DNA of 64,000 nt from Seonamhaeicola sp. (GTDB lineage: Bacteria > Bacteroidota > Bacteroidia > Flavobacteriales > Flavobacteriaceae). Numbering within the stretch: position 1 is the stretch's first letter; the number at the start of each line of letters is the position of its first letter. Positions 34,639 through 43,400 of this stretch are shown piece by piece. Under the pieces are notes generated by a model that worked only from the letters and a program-made list of their open reading frames with translations, did not search any database and was not told the DNA's origin. The stretch spans positions 62,001 through 126,000 of the forward strand of contig NZ_JANQJQ010000025.1 in the NCBI RefSeq assembly GCF_028281565.1, read 5' to 3'. A program made the position numbers and the translations under genes.

Positions 34639-35676
34639 TTTCTTGTAATTTATCACATAATCAAAGGCTTTTAAACCTTCAAATTTTCTGACTTCTTCAA
34701 TTTTATCAATAGTAAACTCCTCTTGCTTACAACTGGGGACGAGATTTAGTTTGGTTAAGCGTTTAGCTAAATATTCCTGTTCAAATTGTCCCGGCGTAGG
34801 GATAAAAAAGGCTTTTTTATTCAATTTTGCCAAATCCATTACAGTCGTGTAACCGGACCTTGAAATAACAAGTTCACTTTCATTTATTGTTTTTTCCAGC
34901 AAACCTGAGGTCATAAAATTATAAACCGTCATATTACCCTTAACCTGTATGGTCTGTTCGCTTTCCATAACCCCTTTAACAAACACTACTTTTTCAGGAT
35001 AATTTTTTAGTTCAGAAAGTAGCTTTTCTTCAAGTAAAGTACGCTGAGGCTCTGGGCCTGAAATTAAAACCAAAATTTTGTTTACAGGTTTTACAAATTG
35101 TTTTTCAAACCTGCTCAACGGACCGATATATTTAGTGGGAATGTCAAAAGTATCCGTATGTCCCAATTTGCCACTTAGGTTAATATCACCTTCAGTATCA
35201 GGTATCCAGCACGCATCAAACTTTTTAATGATCCTTTGGTGCATCTTAGTGCTTAGCCAGGTGGTGCTTCCGCTCAACACATTAAGCTGATGCGTTATAA
35301 AAACGGATGGCACTTTTTTGCTGTGTACACCCAATCTGTTATCGGAAATAACCCCTGAAATGTTCTGCATTTCAACAATCTTCTTAGTAGCTCTTCTTTC
35401 CGCTTTAACAGCTTGTAAAACTTTTGGAGCATCTTTGATCAGTTTTAATTTAAAGTTCTTGCCTTTTTTGGCGTAGGTAACATTGTATGATGGTAATTCA
35501 ATGGATGAAAGTGTTGGGAATTCCTTTCGCAACAATGTTAAGGCTACACCATCACTGGCAATTACAGGCTCAAACCCCTGGTGTAATAAAGCATTTATAA
35601 TGGGGATGCATCTGGTGGCGTGCCCCAACCCCCAGTTTAAGGGCGCAACTAAAATCCGTTTTTTATTTTGCTTCAC
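34612..35676 (-). CDS. Family 28-like glycosyltransferase
   Basis: 354 residues of GT-B fold. The N-terminal domain starts ILVAPLNWGLGHATRCIPII, a glycine-rich loop like that of MurG and MGD-synthase enzymes. The C-terminal domain has VISRSGYTTVMDLAKLNKKAFFIP, where sugar-nucleotide donors bind, and PTPGQFEQEYLAKRL. The family often acts on lipids or cell-wall precursors. Substrates cannot be named here. A -7 box on the minus strand lies at 35719-35726. Confidence 0.85.
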   Translation of the reverse strand: MKQNKKRILVAPLNWGLGHATRCIPIINALLHQGFEPVIASDGVALTLLRKEFPTLSSIELPSYNVTYAKKGKNFKLKLIKDAPKVLQAVKAERRATKKIVEMQNISGVISDNRLGVHSKKVPSVFITHQLNVLSGSTTWLSTKMHQRIIKKFDACWIPDTEGDINLSGKLGHTDTFDIPTKYIGPLSRFEKQFVKPVNKILVLISGPEPQRTLLEEKLLSELKNYPEKVVFVKGVMESEQTIQVKGNMTVYNFMTSGLLEKTINESELVISRSGYTTVMDLAKLNKKAFFIPTPGQFEQEYLAKRLTKLNLVPSCKQEEFTIDKIEEVRKFEGLKAFDYVINYKKLFSLFKSK

Positions 35677-35718
35677 GAAAATAGCGTTTCGTTTGAAATC
35701 TCAAGTAATGAGTAAATG

Positions 35719-35726
35719 CAAAAATA
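35719..35726 (-). promoter_or_regulatory. Putative -7 box (TATTTTTG) for the glycosyltransferase gene
   Basis: On the minus strand these bases read TATTTTTG, 42 bases before the start codon. Confidence 0.45.
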
Positions 35727-35801
35727 AAGATATAAACACTGTTGTATATTTCCTTAATTTTACCAAATAATTGCAAATAATAAGAAATAGTTAATAAATA
35801 A

Positions 35802-36476
35802 GTGGGTAGTAAAAATAAGCTAAAACGATTTAAGGAAAACGAGACCTTTTCAAACGTCTATCAACCTAAACGAGACATATTGGTAAATTCGGAATATGAG
35901 TTAAAAGGACATTGGAGAACCACGGTTTTTAACAACAACAATCCCATAATTTTAGAGCTGGGTTGTGGAAAAGGGGAATATTCGGTGGCATTGGCACGAA
36001 AATATCCTGACAAAAATTTTGTAGGCATTGATATAAAAGGAGCGCGCTTTTGGAGAGGGGCCAAAACTGCTATTGAAGAAAACATTTCCAATGTGGCCTT
36101 TTTGCGTATGCAGATAGAACTTATAGAATATGCTTTTGCGGAGCATGAAGTAGATGAAATCTGGATTACTTTTCCGGATCCGCAAATAAAATACAAGCGT
36201 ACCAAACACAGAATGACCAATACAGATTTTTTGAATAAATACAGGCGTGTCCTTAAACCGGATGGTATTGTCAATTTAAAAACCGACAGCGAGTTTATGC
36301 ATGGTTATACATTAGGCCTTTTGCATGGTGCAGGCCATGATGTTTTGTATGCCAATCACGATGTTTACAAGCAGGAAGGAAGCCCTGAAGACGTCACGGC
36401 CATTCAAACATTTTATGAGTCTCAATACCTGGAACAAAACAAACCAATTACGTATATTAGATTTAAAATTAACTAA
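35802..36476 (+). CDS. trmB: tRNA (guanine46-N7)-methyltransferase
   Basis: 224 residues. The SAM-binding motif ILELGCGKGEYSVALA is followed by the TrmB signature FVGIDIKGARFWRGAK and the catalytic block ITFPDPQIKYKRTKHRM. It makes m7G46 in the variable loop of tRNA. The start is GTG at 35802, giving MGSKNKLKRF, the usual N-terminus; no ATG is available nearby. Two bases after its stop a LysE-family gene starts, then an alkyltransferase-like gene, so the three form an operon. Confidence 0.94.
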   Translation: MGSKNKLKRFKENETFSNVYQPKRDILVNSEYELKGHWRTTVFNNNNPIILELGCGKGEYSVALARKYPDKNFVGIDIKGARFWRGAKTAIEENISNVAFLRMQIELIEYAFAEHEVDEIWITFPDPQIKYKRTKHRMTNTDFLNKYRRVLKPDGIVNLKTDSEFMHGYTLGLLHGAGHDVLYANHDVYKQEGSPEDVTAIQTFYESQYLEQNKPITYIRFKIN

Positions 36477-36478
36477 CA

Positions 36479-37108
36479 TTGAATATTACGTTTATCTTCT
36501 TTTTAGGGTTGTTTATTGCTTTAATTGGTGTTATTCCGCCCGGGTTATTAAATATGACAGCAGCAAAAATTAGTTTAAAAGATGGTCATGGAAGAGGTAT
36601 TATTTTTTCAATCGGGGTATGTGCCATCGTTGCGGTACAAACCTATATTGCCTCAATATTTGCCAGATATTTAAGTAATCATCCGGAAGTAATTGACGTG
36701 CTTCAGCGGGTAGCTTTTGTAATTTTTGTGCTCATAACGGTTTATTTTTTATTCGTTGCAAAAGCCACAACAAAACAACAAATTACCCCAAAAATCAGAA
36801 GTAAGCACAGCCGGTTTTTTCAAGGCATGTTTTTATCTTCCATAAATGTATTCCCTATACCGTATCAGGCCTATATGACCATTACTTTGGCGTCATTCGG
36901 CTGGTTGAATTTTGAGCAGATAAGCATTATTTCTTATGTCGCTGGTGCCGCTACCGGAACTTTTGTTATGTTGTATATGTATATTTTCTTTTTTGATAAG
37001 ATCAAAAGCAGGGCCTTCACATCTCAAAGGAATATGAATTATATCATTGGTGGGATTACCGGAGTTATTTCCGTTTTTACCTTAATAAATATTATAAAAG
37101 AACTGTAG
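36479..37108 (+). CDS. LysE family amino-acid exporter
   Basis: 209 residues with six predicted membrane helices. The N-terminal block FLGLFIALIGVIPPGLLNMTA is the classical LysE/RhtB signature. Such transporters export basic or other amino acids. The start is TTG at 36479-36481, two bases after the trmB stop; no ATG lies close to it. Confidence 0.88.
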   Translation: MNITFIFFLGLFIALIGVIPPGLLNMTAAKISLKDGHGRGIIFSIGVCAIVAVQTYIASIFARYLSNHPEVIDVLQRVAFVIFVLITVYFLFVAKATTKQQITPKIRSKHSRFFQGMFLSSINVFPIPYQAYMTITLASFGWLNFEQISIISYVAGAATGTFVMLYMYIFFFDKIKSRAFTSQRNMNYIIGGITGVISVFTLINIIKEL

Positions 37109-37110
37109 TA

Positions 37111-37440
37111 ATGAAACCGGAGACTTTAAGTTTTTTTGATAAAGTTTACGAGGTGGCCCGGTTGATCCCTTACGGACGTGTTACCAGTTACGGGGCCATC
37201 GCAAAATATTTGGGTGCGGTAAGAAGTGCCCGTATGGTGGGGTATGCTATGAATGGTTCCGGAGGAAAGGATGTACCGGCGCACAGAGTGGTAAACAGAA
37301 AGGGGCTACTTACCGGAAAGCATCATTTTGATGGCACAAACCTTATGCAACAACTTTTGGAAAGTGAAGGCATCAAAGTTGTTGATAATCAAATTCAGGA
37401 TTTTGAGGTCGTTTTTTGGGATCCTTCCGTAGAACTGTAG
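37111..37440 (+). CDS. Alkyltransferase-like protein (MGMT family, no catalytic Cys)
   Basis: 109 residues that match the DNA-binding/active-site half of O6-alkylguanine transferase: helix-turn-helix PYGRVTSYGAIAKYLG with the arginine finger region, and asparagine hinge MNGSGG. The acceptor motif PCHRV reads PAHRV (Pro56-Ala57-His58-Arg59), so it cannot accept alkyl groups. Alkyltransferase-like proteins bind O6-alkylguanine, flip the base and bring in nucleotide excision repair. The gene lies two bases after the LysE gene and is co-directional with trmB. Confidence 0.93.
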   Translation: MKPETLSFFDKVYEVARLIPYGRVTSYGAIAKYLGAVRSARMVGYAMNGSGGKDVPAHRVVNRKGLLTGKHHFDGTNLMQQLLESEGIKVVDNQIQDFEVVFWDPSVEL

Positions 37441-37499
37441 TTGTCATACGGAATTTTTGTTATTATTTCCTAATTTTTCAAAAAATTTACAAATAATTA

Positions 37500-38333
37500 C
37501 TAAAAAGACATTCCCAAACCAAAGCTTATGGTTGAAAAGTATTGACTCCCGATTTTTAAGGACTCATAGCCTCCATTTAATTTGTATTGCTTTATGTGAT
37601 AATTAATTAAAGCGTTAAACTTATTAATGGAATTATTATTTATAAAAGTATGATTGAAATTGGTTTCAATACTAATAGGCTTTCCCAGGAAAATTTCAGC
37701 ACCCAGACCAAGTGTAAAACCAAAATCATCAACGTTCCCATCTACATAAGATGCTCCAATACCCCACCAACCGTCAAATCGTTTCGTTCTAACTCTATGG
37801 TATTTTGCCAAAGCCGTATAAAGGGCAAGCGTATGATATCCGAAATTCGGATTATGCTCCCAGAGTTGAAGGTAGTCCATTTCTAAAGCTAGTTTATTAT
37901 AAAACCGAAAGTTTATGTTTAAGTGGTTGCCATCTAAACGTGAGTTTTCAAAAATATACCTTGATGAAATGGTTGTTCTGCCTACCGCAGAATGATCATC
38001 CCATTCATAACTATAATTACCATTATTAGAATTAAAATAGGGATGTTTCGTTAATGTAGCAGAACTACTGGGACTATCTTTTTCGAAAGGACTTTCAATT
38101 AAAATACCATAAGCTGTATAGGCAAAAATTTCCACAAACAATCTACCTATAGTTTCTTCCAGAAGAGAGGTGTCAGAATTTGTAGAAGCGTTATCATTGC
38201 CCTCAAATTTAACTTCACTATTAGAGTCGTCGTTTTGCTTTAAGCTTTCTTCAGCTTTTTCTATTTTACTTTGGGAAAAACCCGTGTTGCCAATAAAAAC
38301 AACCAGTAAAATTAAGAGTAGTTTTTGTTGCAT
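37500..38333 (-). CDS. Predicted outer-membrane or secreted beta-rich protein
   Basis: About 277 residues. A signal peptide (MQQKLLLILLVVFIGNTGFSQ) is followed by an acidic low-complexity stretch (about residues 22-60) and many amphipathic strands, such as LNINFRFYNKLALEMDYLQLW and FGFTLGLGAEIFLG. It ends in an aromatic residue (GLGMSF), typical of outer-membrane barrels. The frame extends to 38369, but the ATG at 38333 gives a clean signal peptide. I do not recognise a named family. Confidence 0.7.
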   Translation of the reverse strand: MQQKLLLILLVVFIGNTGFSQSKIEKAEESLKQNDDSNSEVKFEGNDNASTNSDTSLLEETIGRLFVEIFAYTAYGILIESPFEKDSPSSSATLTKHPYFNSNNGNYSYEWDDHSAVGRTTISSRYIFENSRLDGNHLNINFRFYNKLALEMDYLQLWEHNPNFGYHTLALYTALAKYHRVRTKRFDGWWGIGASYVDGNVDDFGFTLGLGAEIFLGKPISIETNFNHTFINNNSINKFNALINYHIKQYKLNGGYESLKIGSQYFSTISFGLGMSF

Positions 38334-38419
38334 TGGTAATGTATTCAGAATACCATTTTTGACACACAAATCATACCAATTTTGTAGTATAAGTATTTTA
38401 CATTATACCATAAATAAAA

Positions 38420-38451
38420 CTTCTGGCTTCGGCCTTCTATCTTCTAGCTTT
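38420..38451. repeat. CTTCTGGCTTCGGCCTTCTA-type degenerate tandem repeat
   Basis: A run of CTTC/GGCTT units with period of about 7-9 bases. It reads as the complement of the GAAGTTGGAAGT units at 52294-52322 and 52768-52800, and like 52401-52437. It sits just upstream of the mrp promoter. Confidence 0.6.
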
Positions 38452-38457
38452 AATGAT

Positions 38458-38465
38458 TATCTTTG
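38458..38465 (+). promoter_or_regulatory. Putative -7 box (TATCTTTG) for mrp
   Basis: TATCTTTG is a perfect TAnnTTTG, 27 bases before the ATG at 38493. It overlaps the upstream TTG that opens the frame, which argues that 38493 is the real start. Confidence 0.55.
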
Positions 38466-38492
38466 CTTTTAGAACGATTCTTAATAAAAGAA

Positions 38493-39629
38493 ATGAAACT
38501 TAACAAGCAAGACATATTAAAGGCTTTAGAGAATATTACGGTTCCTGGTGAAGGTCAGAATATGGTAGAAAGCGGTGCTGTAAAAAACGTGGTGACTTTT
38601 GCTGATGAGGTTATTGTTGACATCACTATTAAAAACCCTAGTTTGCAAGCTAAAAAACGTACGGAGGTTGATATTCTTAAAACCATTCATGAGAAGGTCT
38701 ATGAAAAAGCTAAAATTACTGTAAATGTAAAGGTTGATGCACCGGCGACACCTAAAGCAAATGTGATCAAAGGAAAACCTATCCCCGGGATTCAAAATAT
38801 AGTAGCGGTAGCTTCGGGTAAAGGCGGTGTGGGTAAGTCTACGGTCACAGCCAATTTAGCAGTATCACTTGCAAAAATGGGTTTTAAGGTAGGTGTTTTA
38901 GATGCCGATATTTACGGGCCTTCCATACCCATTATGTTTGATGTTGCCAATGAAAAACCATTAGCGGTCAATGTAGGCGGAAAGTCTAAAATGAAGCCCA
39001 TTGAAAATTACGGTGTAAAAGTATTATCTATCGGATTCTTTACCCAGCCTAATCAGGCAGTTGTATGGCGTGGGCCCATGGCATCCAAAGCTTTAAACCA
39101 AATGATCTTTGATGCGCATTGGGGAGACATAGATTTCTTGTTGATAGATTTACCACCGGGAACGGGTGATATTCATTTAAGTATTATGCAGTCATTACCA
39201 ATTACCGGATCTGTGGTGGTTAGTACTCCGCAAAATATAGCTTTGGCCGATGCCAAAAAAGGTGTGGCTATGTTCCAGCAAGACAGTATTAATGTACCGG
39301 TTTTAGGAATTATTGAAAATATGGCGTACTTTACACCGGAAGAATTGCCGGATAATAAATATTATATCTTTGGAAAAGAAGGTGCCAAGAATTTAGCCGA
39401 AGATTTAAACGTACCGTTTTTAGGAGAACTTCCATTGGTGCAAAGTATCAGAGAGGCCGGTGATGTTGGTCGTCCGGCAGCGTTGCAGACGGCCACGCCG
39501 TTAGAGAAGGCCTTTGAAAAGCTGACTCAGAATGTGGTGCAGGAGGTGGTTAGACGAAACGATAATTTACCGCCAACAGAAGCTATAAAGATTACAACGA
39601 TGGCAGGTTGTTCGGCAATTAAAAAGTAA
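38493..39629 (+). CDS. Mrp/NBP35-family ATPase, Fe-S cluster carrier-like
   Basis: About 378 residues. An N-terminal MIP18/DUF59 domain (about 1-85) is joined to a P-loop ATPase with the deviant Walker A VASGKGGVGKST, DADIYGPSIPIMF, and LLIDLPPGTGD. Mrp/ApbC proteins load Fe-S clusters on target enzymes. The usual C-x-x-C that bridges a cluster in the dimer is absent: the ENMAYFTPEELPDNKYYIFG segment has no cysteine, and the only Cys is four residues from the C-terminus (AGCSAIKK). A NifU-type protein follows in the same direction. The frame opens at TTG 38463, but the ATG at 38493 fits the promoter. Confidence 0.9.
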   Translation: MKLNKQDILKALENITVPGEGQNMVESGAVKNVVTFADEVIVDITIKNPSLQAKKRTEVDILKTIHEKVYEKAKITVNVKVDAPATPKANVIKGKPIPGIQNIVAVASGKGGVGKSTVTANLAVSLAKMGFKVGVLDADIYGPSIPIMFDVANEKPLAVNVGGKSKMKPIENYGVKVLSIGFFTQPNQAVVWRGPMASKALNQMIFDAHWGDIDFLLIDLPPGTGDIHLSIMQSLPITGSVVVSTPQNIALADAKKGVAMFQQDSINVPVLGIIENMAYFTPEELPDNKYYIFGKEGAKNLAEDLNVPFLGELPLVQSIREAGDVGRPAALQTATPLEKAFEKLTQNVVQEVVRRNDNLPPTEAIKITTMAGCSAIKK

Positions 39630-39682
39630 AAAGATGACATCGGAAGAAAACAAAGTTTCGCGAACTCAATAATATAGAAATA

Positions 39683-39925
39683 ATGACTAGTGAGCAAATT
39701 AAGCTAAATGTTGAAAAGGCGTTAGATGAGATCCGTCCGTTTTTACAAAGTGATGGCGGTGACATTTCGCTTTTGTCTATAGAGGACGATAAATTAGTAC
39801 GCGTACAACTAGAAGGTGCATGTGTTGGTTGTAGTGTTAACCAAATGACCTTAAAATCTGGTGTTGAAATGACCATAAAAAAGTATGCCCCCCAGATTGA
39901 AGAGGTTATCAATATTGAGGTTTAA
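39683..39925 (+). CDS. NifU C-terminal domain-like Fe-S scaffold protein
   Basis: 80 residues, a single Nfu domain. The cluster motif GACVGCSVNQMTLKSGVE holds the CxxC that binds a [4Fe-4S] cluster across a dimer. IRPFLQSDGGDISL is the conserved start of the domain. The gene lies 53 bases after mrp. With PFOR, KOR, complex I and ferredoxins close by, a Fe-S scaffold here makes sense. Confidence 0.93.
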   Translation: MTSEQIKLNVEKALDEIRPFLQSDGGDISLLSIEDDKLVRVQLEGACVGCSVNQMTLKSGVEMTIKKYAPQIEEVINIEV

Positions 39926-39935
39926 TGTCAATCTG

Positions 39936-40313
39936 CTATGATATTATCTTCTCTTTCCTGAGAAACGTATCCAAATCGTCTGCCGTAGCAAAGCAACTGT
40001 TTACTTTAGCATATTCGTTGCAATAGCCTGAATCTATTTTATAGGATTTGCATTGAAAGTCTGATAGATCAATTTTTTCAAAGTTGATATTTATGTTCTT
40101 ACATGCCTCATAAAGTTCAGCGATAGTAATTAAACTACTTGTGTCAATTCCGTTTTTTGTTAGGAATCCTCGTAAATAGTTTTCAATAGCATATTGCGAG
40201 TTCTTACAAACGGCGTAAGACACAACGTCTTCTTCAGGTTTGTACAACTCTTTGTTAGCCGCATTGAGATTTTCAATGGCCGTCGAAAAAAGTTTGTCAG
40301 CGCTAGATTCCAT
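39936..40313 (-). CDS. HEPN-like protein
   Basis: 125 residues, all-helical, beginning with ADKLFSTAIENLNAANKELY and KNSQYAIENYLRGFLTKNGI. This is the two-helix start typical of HEPN proteins. HEPN domains are often RNases paired with a nucleotidyltransferase as toxin-antitoxin modules. Here the expected RxxxxH catalytic motif is not visible and no MNT partner is adjacent, so RNase activity is doubtful. It is flanked by nifU (converging) and by nifJ upstream on the same strand. Confidence 0.7.
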   Translation of the reverse strand: MESSADKLFSTAIENLNAANKELYKPEEDVVSYAVCKNSQYAIENYLRGFLTKNGIDTSSLITIAELYEACKNININFEKIDLSDFQCKSYKIDSGYCNEYAKVNSCFATADDLDTFLRKEKIIS

Positions 40314-40351
40314 GATCCATTAATTATTTAGTTTGTGATCTTTAATTATTT

Positions 40352-40389
40352 ACATTCAGAATAGCACCAAATTGTGCTACTCTGAATGT
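40352..40389. repeat. 16-base hairpin between nifJ and the HEPN gene
   Basis: ACATTCAGAATAGCAC pairs with GTGCTACTCTGAATGT at 15 of 16 positions, with a six-base loop. It follows the nifJ stop and precedes the HEPN start on the minus strand. It lacks a T-run, so it may be an mRNA 3' end stabiliser or weak terminator. Confidence 0.7.
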
Positions 40390-40420
40390 TACTTATCATA
40401 TTTATCATACCATAAGAATG

Positions 40421-43400
40421 TTAAATGTCCCTATACAGTTCTAAACGTTCCCAATTGGTATTTACTTCTTCTTGTGCTTGCTTTAATAATTGAGCTCCTA
40501 ATTCAGCATTCTCCTTAACAACTCTGGTAAAACGGGTTTCGTTATACATAAAGTCTTCCAAAGGAATGGAAGGTGCTTTAGAATCAAGCTTAAATTTCTT
40601 GCCTTTAGGCTTAGAAGGGTCAAACCTGAACAGTGGCCAGTACCCACTCTGTACGGCTTTTTCCTGTTGCTTAGCGCCGTCTCTTAGGTTATAACCATGA
40701 TCACCACAATGTGAATAAGCTATAATTAGGGACGGTCCGTCATACGCCTCAGCTTCTTCAATTGCTTTTAGAGACTGAAGGTCTTTGGCACCCATGGCTA
40801 TTTGAGCCACGTAAACATTGCCATAGGACACGGCTTGTAAAGCTAGATTTTTCTTGCTTGTGCGTTTTCCGGAAACGGAGAACTTAGCACTGGCACCCAA
40901 AGGTGTTGCTTTAGAAGTTTGCCCGCCGGTATTGGAGTAAATCTCTGTGTCTAGCACCATGATGTTAATATTTTCACCAGAGGCCAGTACATGGTCAACA
41001 CCACCATAGCCTATATCATAAGCCCAACCGTCACCTCCAACGATCCAAACAGATTTTCTGCGTAAGTATTCGGTTAGTTGCATTAACCTTTTGGCATTAG
41101 CATTATCAATTTGCGCTAACTTAATTTTCAGTTTATCTATGTTCGCAAAATTTTCCGCCTTTTCAGCTTCCGTTTTTTCCGGATTGTTTAGAATGGCTTC
41201 AACCAATTCGCTTCCAACCTCACCCTTCAAACTTTCCAATAAGTCGGCTGCATATTCCTGTTTCTTTGATAAGGCTAATTTCATTCCCATACCAAATTCG
41301 GCATTGTCTTCAAACAATGAATTGGCCCAGGCCGGACCTCTTCCAAATTTATTTGCCTTATAGGGTGTAGTTGGCAGGTTACCACCGTAAATTGAAGAAC
41401 AACCCGTGGCGTTAGCAATCATAATGCTGTCACCGTATAATTGTGTCAACATTTTAATATAGGGTGTTTCACCACAACCGGAGCAGGCCCCTGAGAACTC
41501 AAATAACGGTTCAAGGAATTGCGATCCTTTTACATTAGTAATTTGCAATTCGGTTCTGTTATAATCCGGAAGGTCTACAAAGTAATTCCAGTTCAGATCT
41601 TCCACACTTTCAACTTTAAGTTTACTATGCATGTTAATAGCTTTAAAGTCTGGGTCTTCCTTGCTAACAGCAGGACAGAAGGCTACACAAAGGTCACAAC
41701 CCGTACAATCTTGTGGGGAAACCTGAAGCACATAAGACTCCTCTTCTTTTGAGAAAGGCCTTCCTTTAGCCGGCACAGATTTTAAAGTAGCCGGTGCATC
41801 TTTCAATTCATCGTTTTTAACCACTTTTGCCCTTATGGCGGCATGCGGACAAATAGCTATACACTTGTTACATTGCGTGCATAGGTTCACATCATCCCAA
41901 ACCGGAACAAAATCGGCAATACCGCGTTTCTCAAACTGAGAGGTTCCTACCGGGAAGGTGCCATCTACCGGGAAGGCACTTACCGGAAGGTCATCGCCTT
42001 TACCGACCAGGATCTTGCCAAGAACTTCCTCTACAAACGGGTCTGCGTCGCCGGTTAATATAGGCTTAAGACCTGCATCACTCGTAACCTGTTTTGGATA
42101 ATCTACTTTTTGTAGGTTTTCCAGCGATTTGTCAACGGCATTAAAGTTCATTTGAACTACGGCCTCTCCCTTTTTGGAGTATGATTTTATAATGGCTTCC
42201 TTAATTTTAGCAATAGCTTCGTCTTTAGGCAATACACCGGAGATGGCAAAGAAACACGTTTGTAAAACCGTATTGGTGCGCTTGCCAAGGCTGGCTTCGT
42301 GAGCCACTTTCGAGGCATCGATCACATAAAATTCCAGCTCATTATTAATGATCTGTTCCTGCATTAATTTTGGAAGTTTTTCCCATATGTCATCCTTGCT
42401 ATAAGGTGCATTTAATAAGAAGGTACCTCCTTTTTTAATATGATCCAGAATGTTATATTTTTCTATAAAGTGAAACTGGTGGCAGGCCACGAAATTAGCT
42501 TTATGGATTAAATATGTGGAGTAGATCGGATCAGGTCCAAAGCGCAGGTGAGACACTGTTTGTGCTCCGGCTTTTTTAGAGTCATATACAAAATACCCCT
42601 GGACATAATTATCCGTAGTTTCTCCAATGATCTTAATGGAATTTTTATTGGCGCCAACCGTACCATCAGATCCTAAACCAAAGAACATACAGTTAAATGT
42701 GTTCTTAGCTGTTTTAAATCGTTCACCAATTTCTAAACTTGTATGCGTAACGTCGTCATTAATACCTATTGTGAAGTGATTTTTAGGTTCCGGTTTATCA
42801 AGTTCATCAAATACAGCTTTAACCATGGCCGGGTCAAACTCTTTGGAACTTAAACCGTAACGCCCACCTACAACTTTCGGCATGGCTCTGTCACTTTCGT
42901 TAAATGCGGTTACAACGTCTTGATAAAGCGGTTCGCCTAAACTTCCGGGCTCTTTTGTTCTGTCTAAAACCCCAATTTTTTTAACAGTTTCCGGCAAGGC
43001 ATCAACAAAATGTTTAATAGAGAAAGGCCTGAACAGGCGTACGATAACGGCTCCAACCTTTTCCCCGTTTTTAACCATGGTGTCAACAGCTTCCATAACA
43101 GGGCCCTGGCCTGATCCCATAATAACAATAACTCTTTCTGCTTCGGGATGTCCTACGTAATAGAATAAGCTATAACGTCTGCCTGTTTGCTTGTAGAATT
43201 CCTTCATCGTGTCATCAACAATGTCTGGAACTTTCTGATAATAGGAATTTGCAGCTTCTCTGGCCTGGAAGAATACATCCGGATTCTGTGATGTACCTCT
43301 AATGACCGGGTTGTCAGGATCTAGTGATCTTTTTTTGTGAGCCATGATGTCGTCATCAGGCATCATGTCCTTAATAATGTCATCAGTAAACCCGTCAATT

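Noticed and set aside
35861-36274. Minus-strand open frame of 137 codons inside trmB
   Set aside because: It is the shadow of the conserved trmB sequence and has no separate start context.
38463-38492. TTG start for the Mrp gene giving ten more residues
   Set aside because: It overlaps the -7 box TATCTTTG; ATG at 38493 gives the standard N-terminus.
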